Shown here: one piece after another, positions 9,278 to 17,720 of the stretch
Position numbering within the stretch: the first letter of the stretch is position 1
Layout of the letters: every line of letters begins with the position of its first letter
Source: an uncultured Chryseobacterium sp.
GTDB lineage: Bacteria; Bacteroidota; Bacteroidia; Flavobacteriales; Weeksellaceae
DNA: 64,000 bases
Direction: 5' to 3'
Assembly: GCA_913775525.1 (NCBI GenBank)
Contig: CAJYLH010000022.1
Coordinates: forward strand, 1-64,000
Program-made: the position numbers and the translations under genes
Notes under the pieces: generated by a model
The model's input: the letters and a program-made list of their open reading frames with translations, nothing else
What the model was told of the DNA's origin: nothing
Databases searched by the model: none

Positions 9278-11437
9278 ATGAAAAAAAAATTTCTCGTACT
9301 CTTCTGCCTGTTCTTATTGCATAGCATGCAAGCGCAGATCCGAAAAGATCTCAAGATTCCGAAAAACCCCAGGATCGGTCTTTCACTGGCCGGTGGCGGA
9401 GCTAAAGGATTTGCTCACGTCGGTGTCCTTAAAGTCCTGGATTCCCTGGGCGTAAAGGTGGATTATATTGCCGGAACCAGTATGGGTGCCATTGTGGGAG
9501 GCTTATATGCTTCCGGTTATTCGGCGAAGGACATTGAAAAAATTGTCATGGATACAGACTTCTACTCCCTGATCCTGGATCCTAAATCAAGACAGGAATC
9601 TACCTTCTTCAACAAATCAGTGGATAAATATCTTTTTTCCATTCCTCTTAAAAACGGTAAGATTACCCTTCCCTCCTCCATCAGCACCGGCCAGAAGAAT
9701 GTCTATCTCCTGAAAGAACTCTTCAAAAACGTTTCCAATATCAATGATTTTTCAAAACTGCCGATTCCGTTTATGTGTGTAGCCACCAATCTGGAAAGCG
9801 GAGATATGAAAATATTTGAAAGCGGGGATCTTGTCCAGTCTATTATGGCCAGTTCTGCCTTTCCATCCCTCATGGATCCCGTAAAAGTGGGTGACAGCAT
9901 TTATATAGACGGAGCAATGTCTGTCAATTATCCTTCAAAGCCGTTAAAGGATAAAGGAATTGACATTGTCATTGGTGTAGACCTTAACCAGGATCTTTCC
10001 AAAAGAGAAGATTTAAACAGCATTATAGCCATACTGAACCAGGTGATTGATTTTGGCATCAGGAGAGATACCAAAAGACAATATGAATATACGGATATTA
10101 ATATTAAACCGAACCTTACCGGAATGAGCGCTACCAGCTATGATGACAAGAAAAAAATCCTGGACAGCGGTTATACGGAAGGTGAAAAGTATTCAGCAAT
10201 CCTTGATGAACTTCCCAAAAGGACCTATGACCGCTTAAGGCAACCGATGAACCCGATTTATTCCAATGTCTATAAAATAGACAGCATAGAACTGATCGGA
10301 AGCAGGATCTATGGTGAAAATTATGTATTAGGTAAAATGGGGCTCCGTCTCCCTTCCATGCAGACATACGGAAGCGTTAATAAAATGATTGACAAATTGG
10401 TTGCGACAAATAATTACCGGTTCATCAATTATGATATAGTCACGAAAAATGACAGCAACTATCTTAAGCTGTATGTGACCGAGGATGATGCCCGCCATTT
10501 CCTTAAATTCGGATTGCATTATGATGAGGTATTTAAAACAGGTTTATTGGTAAATTACTCTGCCAAAAGGCTTCTATTCAGGAATACCAACCTGTCATTG
10601 GATGTTATCATCGGAGATAAGCCCAGGTATTATCTGAACTACTTCATCGATAATGGTTATATTCCCGGATTTGGAATCTATTCCTCCGGAATGAATTTCG
10701 ACCTGAGGGATCAGCAAAACAATGAAATCGACAATTGGGAATGGTACAGGAACGAGGCTTATATCCAGTCTATCTGGAGAGATAAGTTTGCCATTGGCGG
10801 AGGAATCAGCCATGATTACTTTGAAGCCAGTATGAATGGAAGCAACAAACGGTACAGTCGGTTCCTGAATCCGTATGTATTTGTAAAAAGCGATACCCAG
10901 GATGACAAAGAATTTCCTACCAAAGGCTTTTACCTTTCTGCTGAAGGAAAAGTAATCGATATTTTGAGTTCGGAAATGAGGGATAAACCGGTACAGGTAC
11001 AGGCAGATATACGCATCAATATTCCTGTATCCAGACAATTTTCTTACCACCTGAACCTCTATGGCGGGATTACGATCGGCGAAGAACTGCCGGAATATTA
11101 CCGGTACAGGCTTGGAGGAATCTTTGAACAGAACGTCATTAATTTCAAGGGCTTCGGCGGGTTTTATTTTGCCCAGCTGGCCACCAATAATATCCTGATG
11201 GCCTCCAATGACCTTCAGTTCCGTTTCAACAAAAATTATTTTATAACCGGGACATTTACCTTTGCCAACCTTTCAGATTCTATTTCGGTAGAGCAAGCAG
11301 TGAAACTGAACTACAGTTCACTCGGTATTACGGCAGGTTATAAATCCCCCTTCGGACAAATAAAGGTGAATTTCAGTCATTCACTCAGAAATAATCAAAA
11401 AGGCATTTTCAGTGTTATCTTAGGACACTGGTTTTAA
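9278..11437 (+). CDS. Patatin-like phospholipase with POTRA and outer-membrane beta-barrel (type Vd-like)
   Basis: The 719-residue protein has a signal peptide (ending HSMQAQ) and then a patatin domain. That domain has the oxyanion loop GGGAKG at 39-44, the nucleophile Ser68 in GTSMG, and Asp211 in the DGA motif, which complete the Ser-Asp dyad. Residues of about 320-400 resemble a POTRA unit ('SIELIGSRIYGENYVL'). The remainder is an amphipathic Omp85/surface-antigen barrel ending in 'VILGHWF', with a terminal aromatic as in outer-membrane barrels. This architecture matches PlpD/FplA-type self-translocating phospholipases, so an outer-membrane or surface lipase acting on phospholipids is the likely role. 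It is cotranscribed with murF-alr and ybeY. Confidence 0.88.
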   Translation: MKKKFLVLFCLFLLHSMQAQIRKDLKIPKNPRIGLSLAGGGAKGFAHVGVLKVLDSLGVKVDYIAGTSMGAIVGGLYASGYSAKDIEKIVMDTDFYSLILDPKSRQESTFFNKSVDKYLFSIPLKNGKITLPSSISTGQKNVYLLKELFKNVSNINDFSKLPIPFMCVATNLESGDMKIFESGDLVQSIMASSAFPSLMDPVKVGDSIYIDGAMSVNYPSKPLKDKGIDIVIGVDLNQDLSKREDLNSIIAILNQVIDFGIRRDTKRQYEYTDINIKPNLTGMSATSYDDKKKILDSGYTEGEKYSAILDELPKRTYDRLRQPMNPIYSNVYKIDSIELIGSRIYGENYVLGKMGLRLPSMQTYGSVNKMIDKLVATNNYRFINYDIVTKNDSNYLKLYVTEDDARHFLKFGLHYDEVFKTGLLVNYSAKRLLFRNTNLSLDVIIGDKPRYYLNYFIDNGYIPGFGIYSSGMNFDLRDQQNNEIDNWEWYRNEAYIQSIWRDKFAIGGGISHDYFEASMNGSNKRYSRFLNPYVFVKSDTQDDKEFPTKGFYLSAEGKVIDILSSEMRDKPVQVQADIRINIPVSRQFSYHLNLYGGITIGEELPEYYRYRLGGIFEQNVINFKGFGGFYFAQLATNNILMASNDLQFRFNKNYFITGTFTFANLSDSISVEQAVKLNYSSLGITAGYKSPFGQIKVNFSHSLRNNQKGIFSVILGHWF

Positions 11438-11441
11438 CAAT

Positions 11442-11846
11442 ATGATACAGTTTTTTTACGAAACCCAACCGGAATCTGTGAATACAGATTACAAGCAATG
11501 GCTGGAAGCCATTATTACTTCAGAAGGTAAAAAGCCAGGAGAAATCAATTATATTTTCTGTGATGATGAGTACCTGCTTAAAATCAATCAGGACTATTTG
11601 CAGCATGATTATTATACCGATATCATCACATTTGACTATGTGAAAGGTAAAACCATAAACGGAGAGATTTTCGTATCTTTGCAACGGATTTCAGATAATG
11701 CTTCTACGCTTTCCAGGGAATATGAAGAAGAACTCAGAAGGGTTTTAGCCCACGGTATCCTCCACCTATCAGGCTACAAGGATAAGACTGAAGAAGAAGA
11801 AAAGCTTATGAGGAGCAAAGAAGATTTTTATCTGAAACAGTATTAA
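11442..11846 (+). CDS. ybeY: Endoribonuclease YbeY
   Basis: YbeY is a metal-dependent endoribonuclease involved in 16S rRNA 3'-end maturation and ribosome quality control. The 134-residue protein has the family core 'LAHGILHLSGYKDKT'. His104 and His108 match the first two zinc ligands, but the third ligand position is Asp114 where E. coli YbeY has His. The substitution keeps a metal-binding side chain and occurs, as far as I recall, in other Bacteroidetes. It follows the patatin gene by 4 bases. The first parS site lies 88 bases downstream. Confidence 0.88.
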   Translation: MIQFFYETQPESVNTDYKQWLEAIITSEGKKPGEINYIFCDDEYLLKINQDYLQHDYYTDIITFDYVKGKTINGEIFVSLQRISDNASTLSREYEEELRRVLAHGILHLSGYKDKTEEEEKLMRSKEDFYLKQY

Positions 11847-11934
11847 AGTTCATTTGAGGATACTTATAATTAACTTTAATCACCTGGGTTAAAACACCGT
11901 ATATCAGGCATTTTAAACACCCATCCTCAACCAA

Positions 11935-11950
11935 TGTTTCACGTGAAACA
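11935..11950. other. parS: parS centromere site 1
   Basis: TGTTTCACGTGAAACA is a perfect 16-bp palindrome and matches the canonical chromosomal parS consensus TGTTNCACGTGNAACA at every position. It lies in the gap between ybeY and mnmG. ParB binds such sites to organise and segregate the origin region. No parA/parB gene is in the window. Confidence 0.88.
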
Positions 11951-11995
11951 TTTTAGATAAAATAATAAAATTAGCGCTCTAAAGAGCTTTTAAAG

Positions 11996-13858
11996 ATGAT
12001 TTCAGAAGTTTATGATGTAATTGTAGTAGGTGCAGGACATGCCGGTTGTGAAGCCGCTGCCGCCGCTGCCAATATGGGGTCAAAAACCCTTCTGATTACA
12101 ATGAATATGCAGACCATCGGACAGATGAGTTGCAACCCTGCTATGGGTGGAATTGCCAAAGGGCAGATTGTAAGAGAAATTGATGCGATGGGCGGATACT
12201 CAGGAATTATAGCTGACAAGTCTGCCATACAGTTCAAAATGCTTAACCTTTCCAAAGGACCTGCCATGTGGTCTCCGAGAACACAGAATGACAGGATGCT
12301 TTTTGCTGAAGAGTGGAGGCTCGCTCTTGAAAATACGCCCAACCTGGATTTCTTCCAGGATATGGTGAAACAATTGATTGTTGAAAATAATACCGTAAAA
12401 GGAGTGATAACTTCTTTAGGAATTGAAATAAAAGGAAAATCTGTAGTGCTAACCAATGGGACTTTCCTGAATGGATTAATCCACGTGGGCGATAAACAAT
12501 TGGGAGGAGGACGAATGGGCGAGCCCAGAGCTTTTGGAATTACAGAGCAGCTGGTTTCTTTAGGATTCGAAGCCGGCAGGATGAAGACCGGTACCCCACC
12601 CCGCGTAGACGGAAGAAGCCTGGATTATTCTAAAATGGAAGAACAGAAGGGAGACGAACATCCTCAAAAATTCAGTTATCTGGATACACCTAAATTAACC
12701 AAACAGTTAAGCTGCCATATTGTGTATACCAATGAAACAGTACATGATATTCTACGGGAAGGTTTTGACAGGAGCCCGATGTTTAATGGAACGATCCAGA
12801 GCTTAGGCCCAAGATACTGCCCTAGTATCGAAGATAAGATCAACAGATTTGCAGAAAGAAACAGGCATCAGCTTTTTGTAGAACCTGAAGGATGGAAAAC
12901 CGTTGAAATCTATGTGAATGGTTTCAGTTCTTCCCTTCCGGAAGATGTTCAGATCAAAGCCATGAAGCATATTCCAGGATTTGAAAACGTAAAAGTTTTC
13001 CGTCCGGGCTACGCTATCGAGTATGACTATTTCCCTCCCACCCAGCTGAAACATACCTTGGAGACAAAATTAATCGATAATTTATATTTTGCCGGGCAGA
13101 TCAACGGAACTACAGGCTATGAAGAAGCAGCCGGACAAGGATTAATGGCAGGAATCAATGCCAATAATAAAGTTCACCAAAAAGATGAATTTATCCTGAA
13201 CCGCGATGAAGCCTATATAGGCGTTCTGATTGATGACCTGATCACAAAAGGAACCGAAGAACCTTACAGGATGTTTACCTCAAGAGCAGAATACCGTCTT
13301 CTTTTGAGACAGGACAATGCGGATATCAGATTAACGGAAAAAGCCTATCATTTAGGATTAGCCAAAGAAGAAAGACTGAAATTAGTAGAGAAAAAAGTAG
13401 CTCAAAGTGAAGAACTTGAAGCATTCCTTCGCGAAACTTCTTTAAAACCGATTATCATTAACCCGATTCTTGAATCTATCGAAAGCAGTCCTGTTGACCA
13501 GGCGTACAGAGCATCACAGATCCTGACCAGGCCTAACATGACTTTAGAGAAACTGGAAGCTGTAGAATCTATCAATGATTTCATTTCCCAATACAACGAT
13601 GAAGTGCGGGAACAGGCTGAAGTCAATATCAAATACAGGGGATACATTGAAAAAGAAAAGGAAAATGTAGCTAAACTGAATCGTCTGGAAAACATTAAAA
13701 TCCCTGAAGATTTTGATTTTACCAAACTTTCCAGCCTTTCTGCGGAAGCCAAACAGAAAATGACCCGGGTACGTCCAAAAACCATTGCCCAGGCAGGAAG
13801 GATCAGCGGCGTTTCACCTGCAGATATTAATGTTTTGCTGGTTTATTTAGGAAGATAA
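11996..13858 (+). CDS. mnmG: tRNA uridine-5-carboxymethylaminomethyl(34) synthesis enzyme MnmG
   Basis: MnmG (GidA) works with MnmE to install the cmnm5 group on U34 of several tRNAs, using FAD and a folate one-carbon donor. The 620-residue, full-length protein starts with the FAD dinucleotide loop VVGAGHAGCEAA (about 10-21) and has GQMSCNPAMGG, the 'MKTGTPPRVDG' segment, and the C-terminal helical MnmE-binding domain ('GYIEKEKENVAKL', 'RISGVSPADI'). mnmG is next to oriC in many bacteria. Here it is bracketed by two parS sites, which fits an origin-proximal position. Confidence 0.95.
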   Translation: MISEVYDVIVVGAGHAGCEAAAAAANMGSKTLLITMNMQTIGQMSCNPAMGGIAKGQIVREIDAMGGYSGIIADKSAIQFKMLNLSKGPAMWSPRTQNDRMLFAEEWRLALENTPNLDFFQDMVKQLIVENNTVKGVITSLGIEIKGKSVVLTNGTFLNGLIHVGDKQLGGGRMGEPRAFGITEQLVSLGFEAGRMKTGTPPRVDGRSLDYSKMEEQKGDEHPQKFSYLDTPKLTKQLSCHIVYTNETVHDILREGFDRSPMFNGTIQSLGPRYCPSIEDKINRFAERNRHQLFVEPEGWKTVEIYVNGFSSSLPEDVQIKAMKHIPGFENVKVFRPGYAIEYDYFPPTQLKHTLETKLIDNLYFAGQINGTTGYEEAAGQGLMAGINANNKVHQKDEFILNRDEAYIGVLIDDLITKGTEEPYRMFTSRAEYRLLLRQDNADIRLTEKAYHLGLAKEERLKLVEKKVAQSEELEAFLRETSLKPIIINPILESIESSPVDQAYRASQILTRPNMTLEKLEAVESINDFISQYNDEVREQAEVNIKYRGYIEKEKENVAKLNRLENIKIPEDFDFTKLSSLSAEAKQKMTRVRPKTIAQAGRISGVSPADINVLLVYLGR

Positions 13859-13866
13859 AATGTAAA

Positions 13867-13882
13867 TGTTCCACGTGGAACA
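13867..13882. other. parS: parS centromere site 2
   Basis: TGTTCCACGTGGAACA is a perfect 16-bp palindrome that also fits TGTTNCACGTGNAACA exactly. It lies 8 bases after the mnmG stop, 1.9 kb from the first site. The two sites differ only at the degenerate position, so they are independent matches rather than a copied repeat. Confidence 0.88.
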
Positions 13883-13916
13883 TATGAAATATAAAAGACT
13901 GAAAGTTATACCCAAC

Positions 13917-13925
13917 TTATCCACA
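13917..13925 (+). other. DnaA box (TTATCCACA)
   Basis: A perfect match to the strong DnaA box TTATCCACA lies 34 bases after parS site 2, in the gap between mnmG and the methyltransferase gene. Confidence 0.5.
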
Positions 13926-13960
13926 ATTCATCGTTTTTAAACGTGATTTATGCTTAATCA

Positions 13961-14782
13961 ATGAAAATAAAAGATCATTTTCTTTCACAGGAAATTTTTG
14001 ATGTTACAGAAACGGAAACTCCAGGAGTATTTAAGACCTCCCCTATTCCTTCTGACCTGTCCCGGTATTATGAAAGTGAAGATTACATTTCCCATCATCA
14101 GGATTCAGGAAGCCTGAAAGAAAAACTTTATAAGTTTCTTCAGTCCTTTAACCTGAAATACAAGAAAACCATTTTGCTGGACCGGATTTCCAAAGGCGGC
14201 AAAGTACTGGATTACGGATGTGGTGCGGGTGAATTTGTAAAATTTATTGAAAATGATTTTGAAACCTTAGGATTCGAGCCGGATCCCGATGCCCGGGCTG
14301 CAGCTTCTTCAAAAGCACAAAAAGCTGTGCTCCTTGATGACATACGAACTATCGAAGATCATACCTTAGATGCCATAACACTATGGCATGTCTTTGAACA
14401 TATAGAAAACCAGGAGGAAATGCTCAGCATCTTCCATGATAAATTAAAGGACAAAGGACTGCTGATCATAGCAGTCCCCAACCCTACTTCTTATGATGCC
14501 ATACATTATGGACCTTACTGGGCAGCCTATGATGTACCCAGGCATATCTTTCATTTCTCTAAAAACGGAATGGAAAACCTGATCAAAAAGAAATCCGGAT
14601 GGAAGCTGAGAAAAATCAAACCTCTTATCCTTGATTCCTATTACATCTCTATGCTCAGCGAAAAATATAAAAAATCGCCTCTTTTTTGGTTAAAAGCGGT
14701 CGTCCACGGAACCATTTCTAACTTAAAGGCTCTTTTTTCCACCGAATTTTCAAGTTTGATATACATTATCGAAAAAAGATAG
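13961..14782 (+). CDS. Class I SAM-dependent methyltransferase
   Basis: This 273-residue protein has a Rossmann methyltransferase core with motif I VLDYGCGAGEF at about 82-92, an acidic motif II region ('LGFEPDPDA'), and the post-motif 'ITLWHVFEHIENQEEM' typical of the Methyltransf_23 group. The N-terminal 50 residues ('SPIPSDLSRYYESEDYISH') and the following helices match the extended N-terminus of methyltransferases often found near cell-envelope or polysaccharide genes. The substrate cannot be read from the sequence. It stands alone after mnmG. Confidence 0.8.
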   Translation: MKIKDHFLSQEIFDVTETETPGVFKTSPIPSDLSRYYESEDYISHHQDSGSLKEKLYKFLQSFNLKYKKTILLDRISKGGKVLDYGCGAGEFVKFIENDFETLGFEPDPDARAAASSKAQKAVLLDDIRTIEDHTLDAITLWHVFEHIENQEEMLSIFHDKLKDKGLLIIAVPNPTSYDAIHYGPYWAAYDVPRHIFHFSKNGMENLIKKKSGWKLRKIKPLILDSYYISMLSEKYKKSPLFWLKAVVHGTISNLKALFSTEFSSLIYIIEKR

Positions 14783-15083
14783 AAAATCGATTTTTAAGGC
14801 ATTTATGACGGTCAAATTTTCGCTTTTTTTAGTAAAAATCAGGTTTAAGTAAACTTTTAAGACTCAAATTAGACGCTCTGAAAAATACAGACAGGAAAAT
14901 CCTGACTCCCCTACTCTGCTTTTTTTAAGTAATTTTTATATTATACGATAAAAATTAATCAATCAAATTACCTGAATATAAATCATAAGCAATACGGATG
15001 GCGAATAATTTTATTTTGAAATGTAATAAGCAGATCCGCTGTTACCTTTTACAAACACAAAATATAGCTGAGTAAAAACAAAA
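14783..15083. other. AT-rich gap between methyltransferase gene and pgk terminator; nothing clear
   Basis: About 300 bases between two convergent genes. It is AT-rich with several poly-T and poly-A runs. I see no open frame with recognisable features, no RNA gene and no clear hairpin for the methyltransferase gene. Confidence 0.4.
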
Positions 15084-15112
15084 AGGCCCGCTGATTACTC
15101 AGCGGACCTCCT
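15084..15112 (-). terminator. Intrinsic terminator of pgk
   Basis: AGGcCCGCTGA pairs with TCAGCGGaCCT around a TTAC loop, with one internal mismatch. Read on the minus strand it is followed by a T-rich run (plus-strand 'aaaaacaaaa'). It sits 18 bases downstream of the pgk stop. Confidence 0.8.
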
Positions 15113-15129
15113 TTATTATAAAAATATAT

Positions 15130-16320
15130 TTATTTGTTGATGGCAGCCACTCCGGGCAGTTCCAGCCCTTCCAGGCTTTCGAGCATGGCACCGCCTCCGG
15201 TAGAAACATAACTCATTTTATCTGCATAGCCGAACTGTTTTACGAAAGCAACACTATCACCTCCTCCCACCAGGGAAAACGCACCTAATTTAGTAGCTTC
15301 TGCTATACTGTCTCCCAATGCAATGGTACCGGCAGCGAAATTAGACATTTCAAACACCCCGATCGGTCCGTTCCAAAGGATCGTTCTGGAGTTTAAGAGC
15401 ACATCATTGAACTGGTCCCTGGATTTGCTTCCTGCATCCATACCCATCCATCCGTCAGGAATCGCATAAATGTCAACTTCTTTTCTCTCCGCTTCATTAT
15501 TGAAACTTTCGGCAACGACAGTATCTGAAGGCAAATAAACTTTTACATTATGCTCTTTTGCTTTTTCCAGAATTTCTATGGCTAAGGAAAGTTTATCATC
15601 CTCCACAAGAGAATTCCCAATCTTACCTCCTAGCGCCTTAATGAAAGTAAAGGACATTCCTCCGCCGATAATCAGATTATCAACCGCAGGAAGTATATTT
15701 TCAATAACGGTTATTTTAGTTGAAACTTTAGATCCACCTAATATGGCAGTTATAGGCTTCTCACCGCTTTTCAATACCTTATCGATGGCCTGTAATTCTT
15801 TGGCCATCAATAAACCGAAAAATTTAGTCGATGGAAAAAACTGAGCAATAACCGCAGTAGAAGCGTGTGCCCGGTGTGCAGTCCCGAATGCATCGTTCAC
15901 ATAGGCATCCCCCAGCTTTGAGAGCTGCTCAGCGAAGCCTTCATCCCCTTTTTCTTCCTCCTTATGAAACCGTAGATTCTCCAGCAATAAGATTTCACCC
16001 GGCTGAAGTGCCTGAGCAGCCTGCTCGGCCTTTTCTCCTACACACTCCTCTACAAATTTCACGTCTTTTCCCAATACATTGGAAACTTCATCCACGATAT
16101 GCTTTAAAGAGAACTCATCCTTCACTTCACCTTTAGGTCTTCCGAGGTGTGCCATCAGGATTACAGAACCTCCGTCTTCCAGAATTTTTTCAACGGTAGG
16201 TTTTACAGCGACAATCCTTGTATTGTCTGTCACTTTCAGCTGGTCATCCTGCGGGACATTAAAGTCAACCCGCACCAGAGCTTTCTTATCTTTAAAATTA
16301 AAATCTTTGATTGTTTTCAT
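15130..16320 (-). CDS. pgk: Phosphoglycerate kinase
   Basis: PGK transfers phosphate from 1,3-bisphosphoglycerate to ADP in glycolysis and runs in reverse in gluconeogenesis. The protein is about 396 residues from the chosen ATG at 16318-16320, whose product begins MKTIKDFNF; an in-frame ATG 9 codons upstream adds only non-conserved residues. Visible are RVDFNVP near the N-terminus, the 'AHLGRPKG' segment, the hinge 'LNGPIGVFE'-like 'WNGPIGVFEM', and the nucleotide site GGGDSVA near the C-terminus. A TACATTTG -7 box lies on the minus strand at 16347-16354. It is divergent from rpiB. Confidence 0.95.
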   Translation of the reverse strand: MKTIKDFNFKDKKALVRVDFNVPQDDQLKVTDNTRIVAVKPTVEKILEDGGSVILMAHLGRPKGEVKDEFSLKHIVDEVSNVLGKDVKFVEECVGEKAEQAAQALQPGEILLLENLRFHKEEEKGDEGFAEQLSKLGDAYVNDAFGTAHRAHASTAVIAQFFPSTKFFGLLMAKELQAIDKVLKSGEKPITAILGGSKVSTKITVIENILPAVDNLIIGGGMSFTFIKALGGKIGNSLVEDDKLSLAIEILEKAKEHNVKVYLPSDTVVAESFNNEAERKEVDIYAIPDGWMGMDAGSKSRDQFNDVLLNSRTILWNGPIGVFEMSNFAAGTIALGDSIAEATKLGAFSLVGGGDSVAFVKQFGYADKMSYVSTGGGAMLESLEGLELPGVAAINK

Positions 16321-16347
16321 AAAATATCCTAGAATTTTCTCTTTCAC

Positions 16348-16878
16348 AAATGTAAGATTTTAATATCTGGGAAAGAATCGGAACAAATAAAAGTTTTCAA
16401 AAAAAATAATCCGCAGACCCAACACTCACTAACCAACAATTTCTTTTTCTATAAAAAAAAATAATGTTACTGTTGTTGAGTGTTGTGAATTTAGGGGATA
16501 AGTTTTCAGAAAATACTTCATAACATTTGTTTGGAGGTGCAATTCACATTTTATTTACATTATAATTTTTTGAAAATCAGTTTTTTCAGGTACTTATTAA
16601 CAAATATGGATAACTTTTCCCCAATTTCCGTTATGAATAACTGATTTCTGGAAAAGGCGGAGAATTTCTGCCGGAAAGTTCCGCGAAGATTTTCCCGGAA
16701 AATTTGAAAAGGATTTCTATTACAAATTTTTTTCATGTTACGAAATATTTATTTTACCGGACTTATCCACACTTACTAACAAACCTTTTAACAATTAATC
16801 CCCGAACCGCTAACAAACTTTGTGAATATTCTTACCTTTGTAAGGAAATAGATCATAAAGAGACTTAATAAAATTGTT
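16348..16878. other. AT-rich divergent intergenic region with a DnaA box; candidate replication origin
   Basis: The 530-base gap between divergent pgk and rpiB is strongly AT-rich. It holds a perfect DnaA box TTATCCACA at 16763-16771 and a one-mismatch box at 16605-16613 on the other strand (TATGGATAA). There are also several A/T runs and a 9-bp inverted repeat, CAACACTCA (16420-16428) with TGAGTGTTG (16477-16485). A further perfect box lies just inside rpiB. With parS sites 2.9-4.9 kb away, this is the best origin candidate in the window, but the box cluster is sparse and dnaA is not here. It also must hold the two promoters. Confidence 0.4.
16763..16771 (+). other. DnaA box (TTATCCACA)
   Basis: Perfect 9-mer match to the strong DnaA box in the pgk-rpiB intergenic region. 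Confidence 0.5.
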
Positions 16879-17313
16879 ATGAAAAGAAAAATCGCTATTG
16901 CGGCTGACCACGCTGGTTTTGAGTACAAAGAAATTGTTAAGAACTTTCTTTCAGAAAACTTTGAGGTTCAGGATTTTGGAACTTTATCCACAGCGAGTGT
17001 GGATTATCCTGACTTTGTACACCCCGCTGCGACCTCTGTGGAGAACGGAGAAAATGAGCTGGGTATCCTGATTTGCGGAAGCGGAAACGGAGTGCAGATT
17101 ACAGCGAACAAGCATCAGAAGATAAGATGTGCGCTTTGCTGGATGCCGGAGATTGCAGTACTGGCAAGACAGCATAATGACGCCAATATGATTTCCATCC
17201 CGGCAAGATTCATATCCAAAGAGCTGGCTATAGAAATTGCAGAGAAATTCCTCTCTACCGATTTTGAAGGCGGAAGGCATCAGACCAGAGTAGACAAAAT
17301 CGCATATTGCTAA
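16879..17313 (+). CDS. rpiB: Ribose-5-phosphate isomerase B
   Basis: RpiB interconverts ribose 5-phosphate and ribulose 5-phosphate in the pentose phosphate pathway. The 144-residue protein has AADHAGFEYK at 8-17, the catalytic Cys66 in 'LICGSGNG' (the same number as in E. coli RpiB), and the phosphate-binding 'GGRHQTRVDKI' near the end. A TACCTTTG -7-like box lies at 16833-16840, and a terminator hairpin follows the stop. A perfect DnaA box falls inside the reading frame at 16984-16992. Confidence 0.93.
   Translation: MKRKIAIAADHAGFEYKEIVKNFLSENFEVQDFGTLSTASVDYPDFVHPAATSVENGENELGILICGSGNGVQITANKHQKIRCALCWMPEIAVLARQHNDANMISIPARFISKELAIEIAEKFLSTDFEGGRHQTRVDKIAYC
16984..16992 (+). other. DnaA box (TTATCCACA) inside rpiB
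   Basis: Perfect 9-mer within the rpiB coding sequence, 213 bases from the intergenic box and on the same strand. A near match on the opposite strand (TGTGGATTA) follows at once. Confidence 0.4.
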
Positions 17314-17321
17314 GATGATAA

Positions 17322-17360
17322 AAGGCCTGTACATTGATTTACAGGCCTTATTTATTTTTT
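17322..17360 (+). terminator. Intrinsic terminator of rpiB
   Basis: AAGGCCTGTA pairs perfectly with TACAGGCCTT (10 bp) around an 8-nt loop and is followed by a T-rich tract. Confidence 0.85.
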
Positions 17361-17720
17361 ATTCGTATATTTGCAGGGTCTGGCAGAAAACCAATCTGTC
17401 AATTCCATATAACCTGTAGTGTGCCGATGAGCATTTCTGTTAAAGGTTTACTCCCCTTACTTCTCCAATTTATACCAAATATCTATCAACTAAAAACTTC
17501 TGTTAACCGGCAGTTGGAAAGAAAATTGATGTTGTGAAACAAATATTGCATTACATTTGAAGTAAAATCTTTGTGTACTTTTATTCCGTAATGGTAGGAA
17601 TGGAAAAATACAATTGTTACAGAATGTAAAAAACAGGACCCGGACAGGAATAATGAAAGCATTTAATCATCCGGTCCTTAATAATCATCGGAGCCATGCG
17701 GCTCATAAAAAAAATTTAAA
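17361..17720. other. Intergenic region upstream of rnr
   Basis: About 360 bases without a supportable gene. A TATATTTG box near 17366 and a TACATTTG box near 17552 could be -7 elements, so rnr may have more than one promoter. A short hairpin, GAGCC-ATG-CGGCTC, lies just upstream of the rnr start. A 67-codon open frame here has no recognisable features and is not called. Confidence 0.35.

Noticed and set aside
15130..16347. Longer pgk start with nine extra residues
   Set aside because: The extension is not conserved and would start inside the probable leader; MKTIKDFNF is the natural start.
17334..17537. Open frame of 67 codons between rpiB and rnr
   Set aside because: It starts inside the rpiB terminator hairpin and has no recognisable features.
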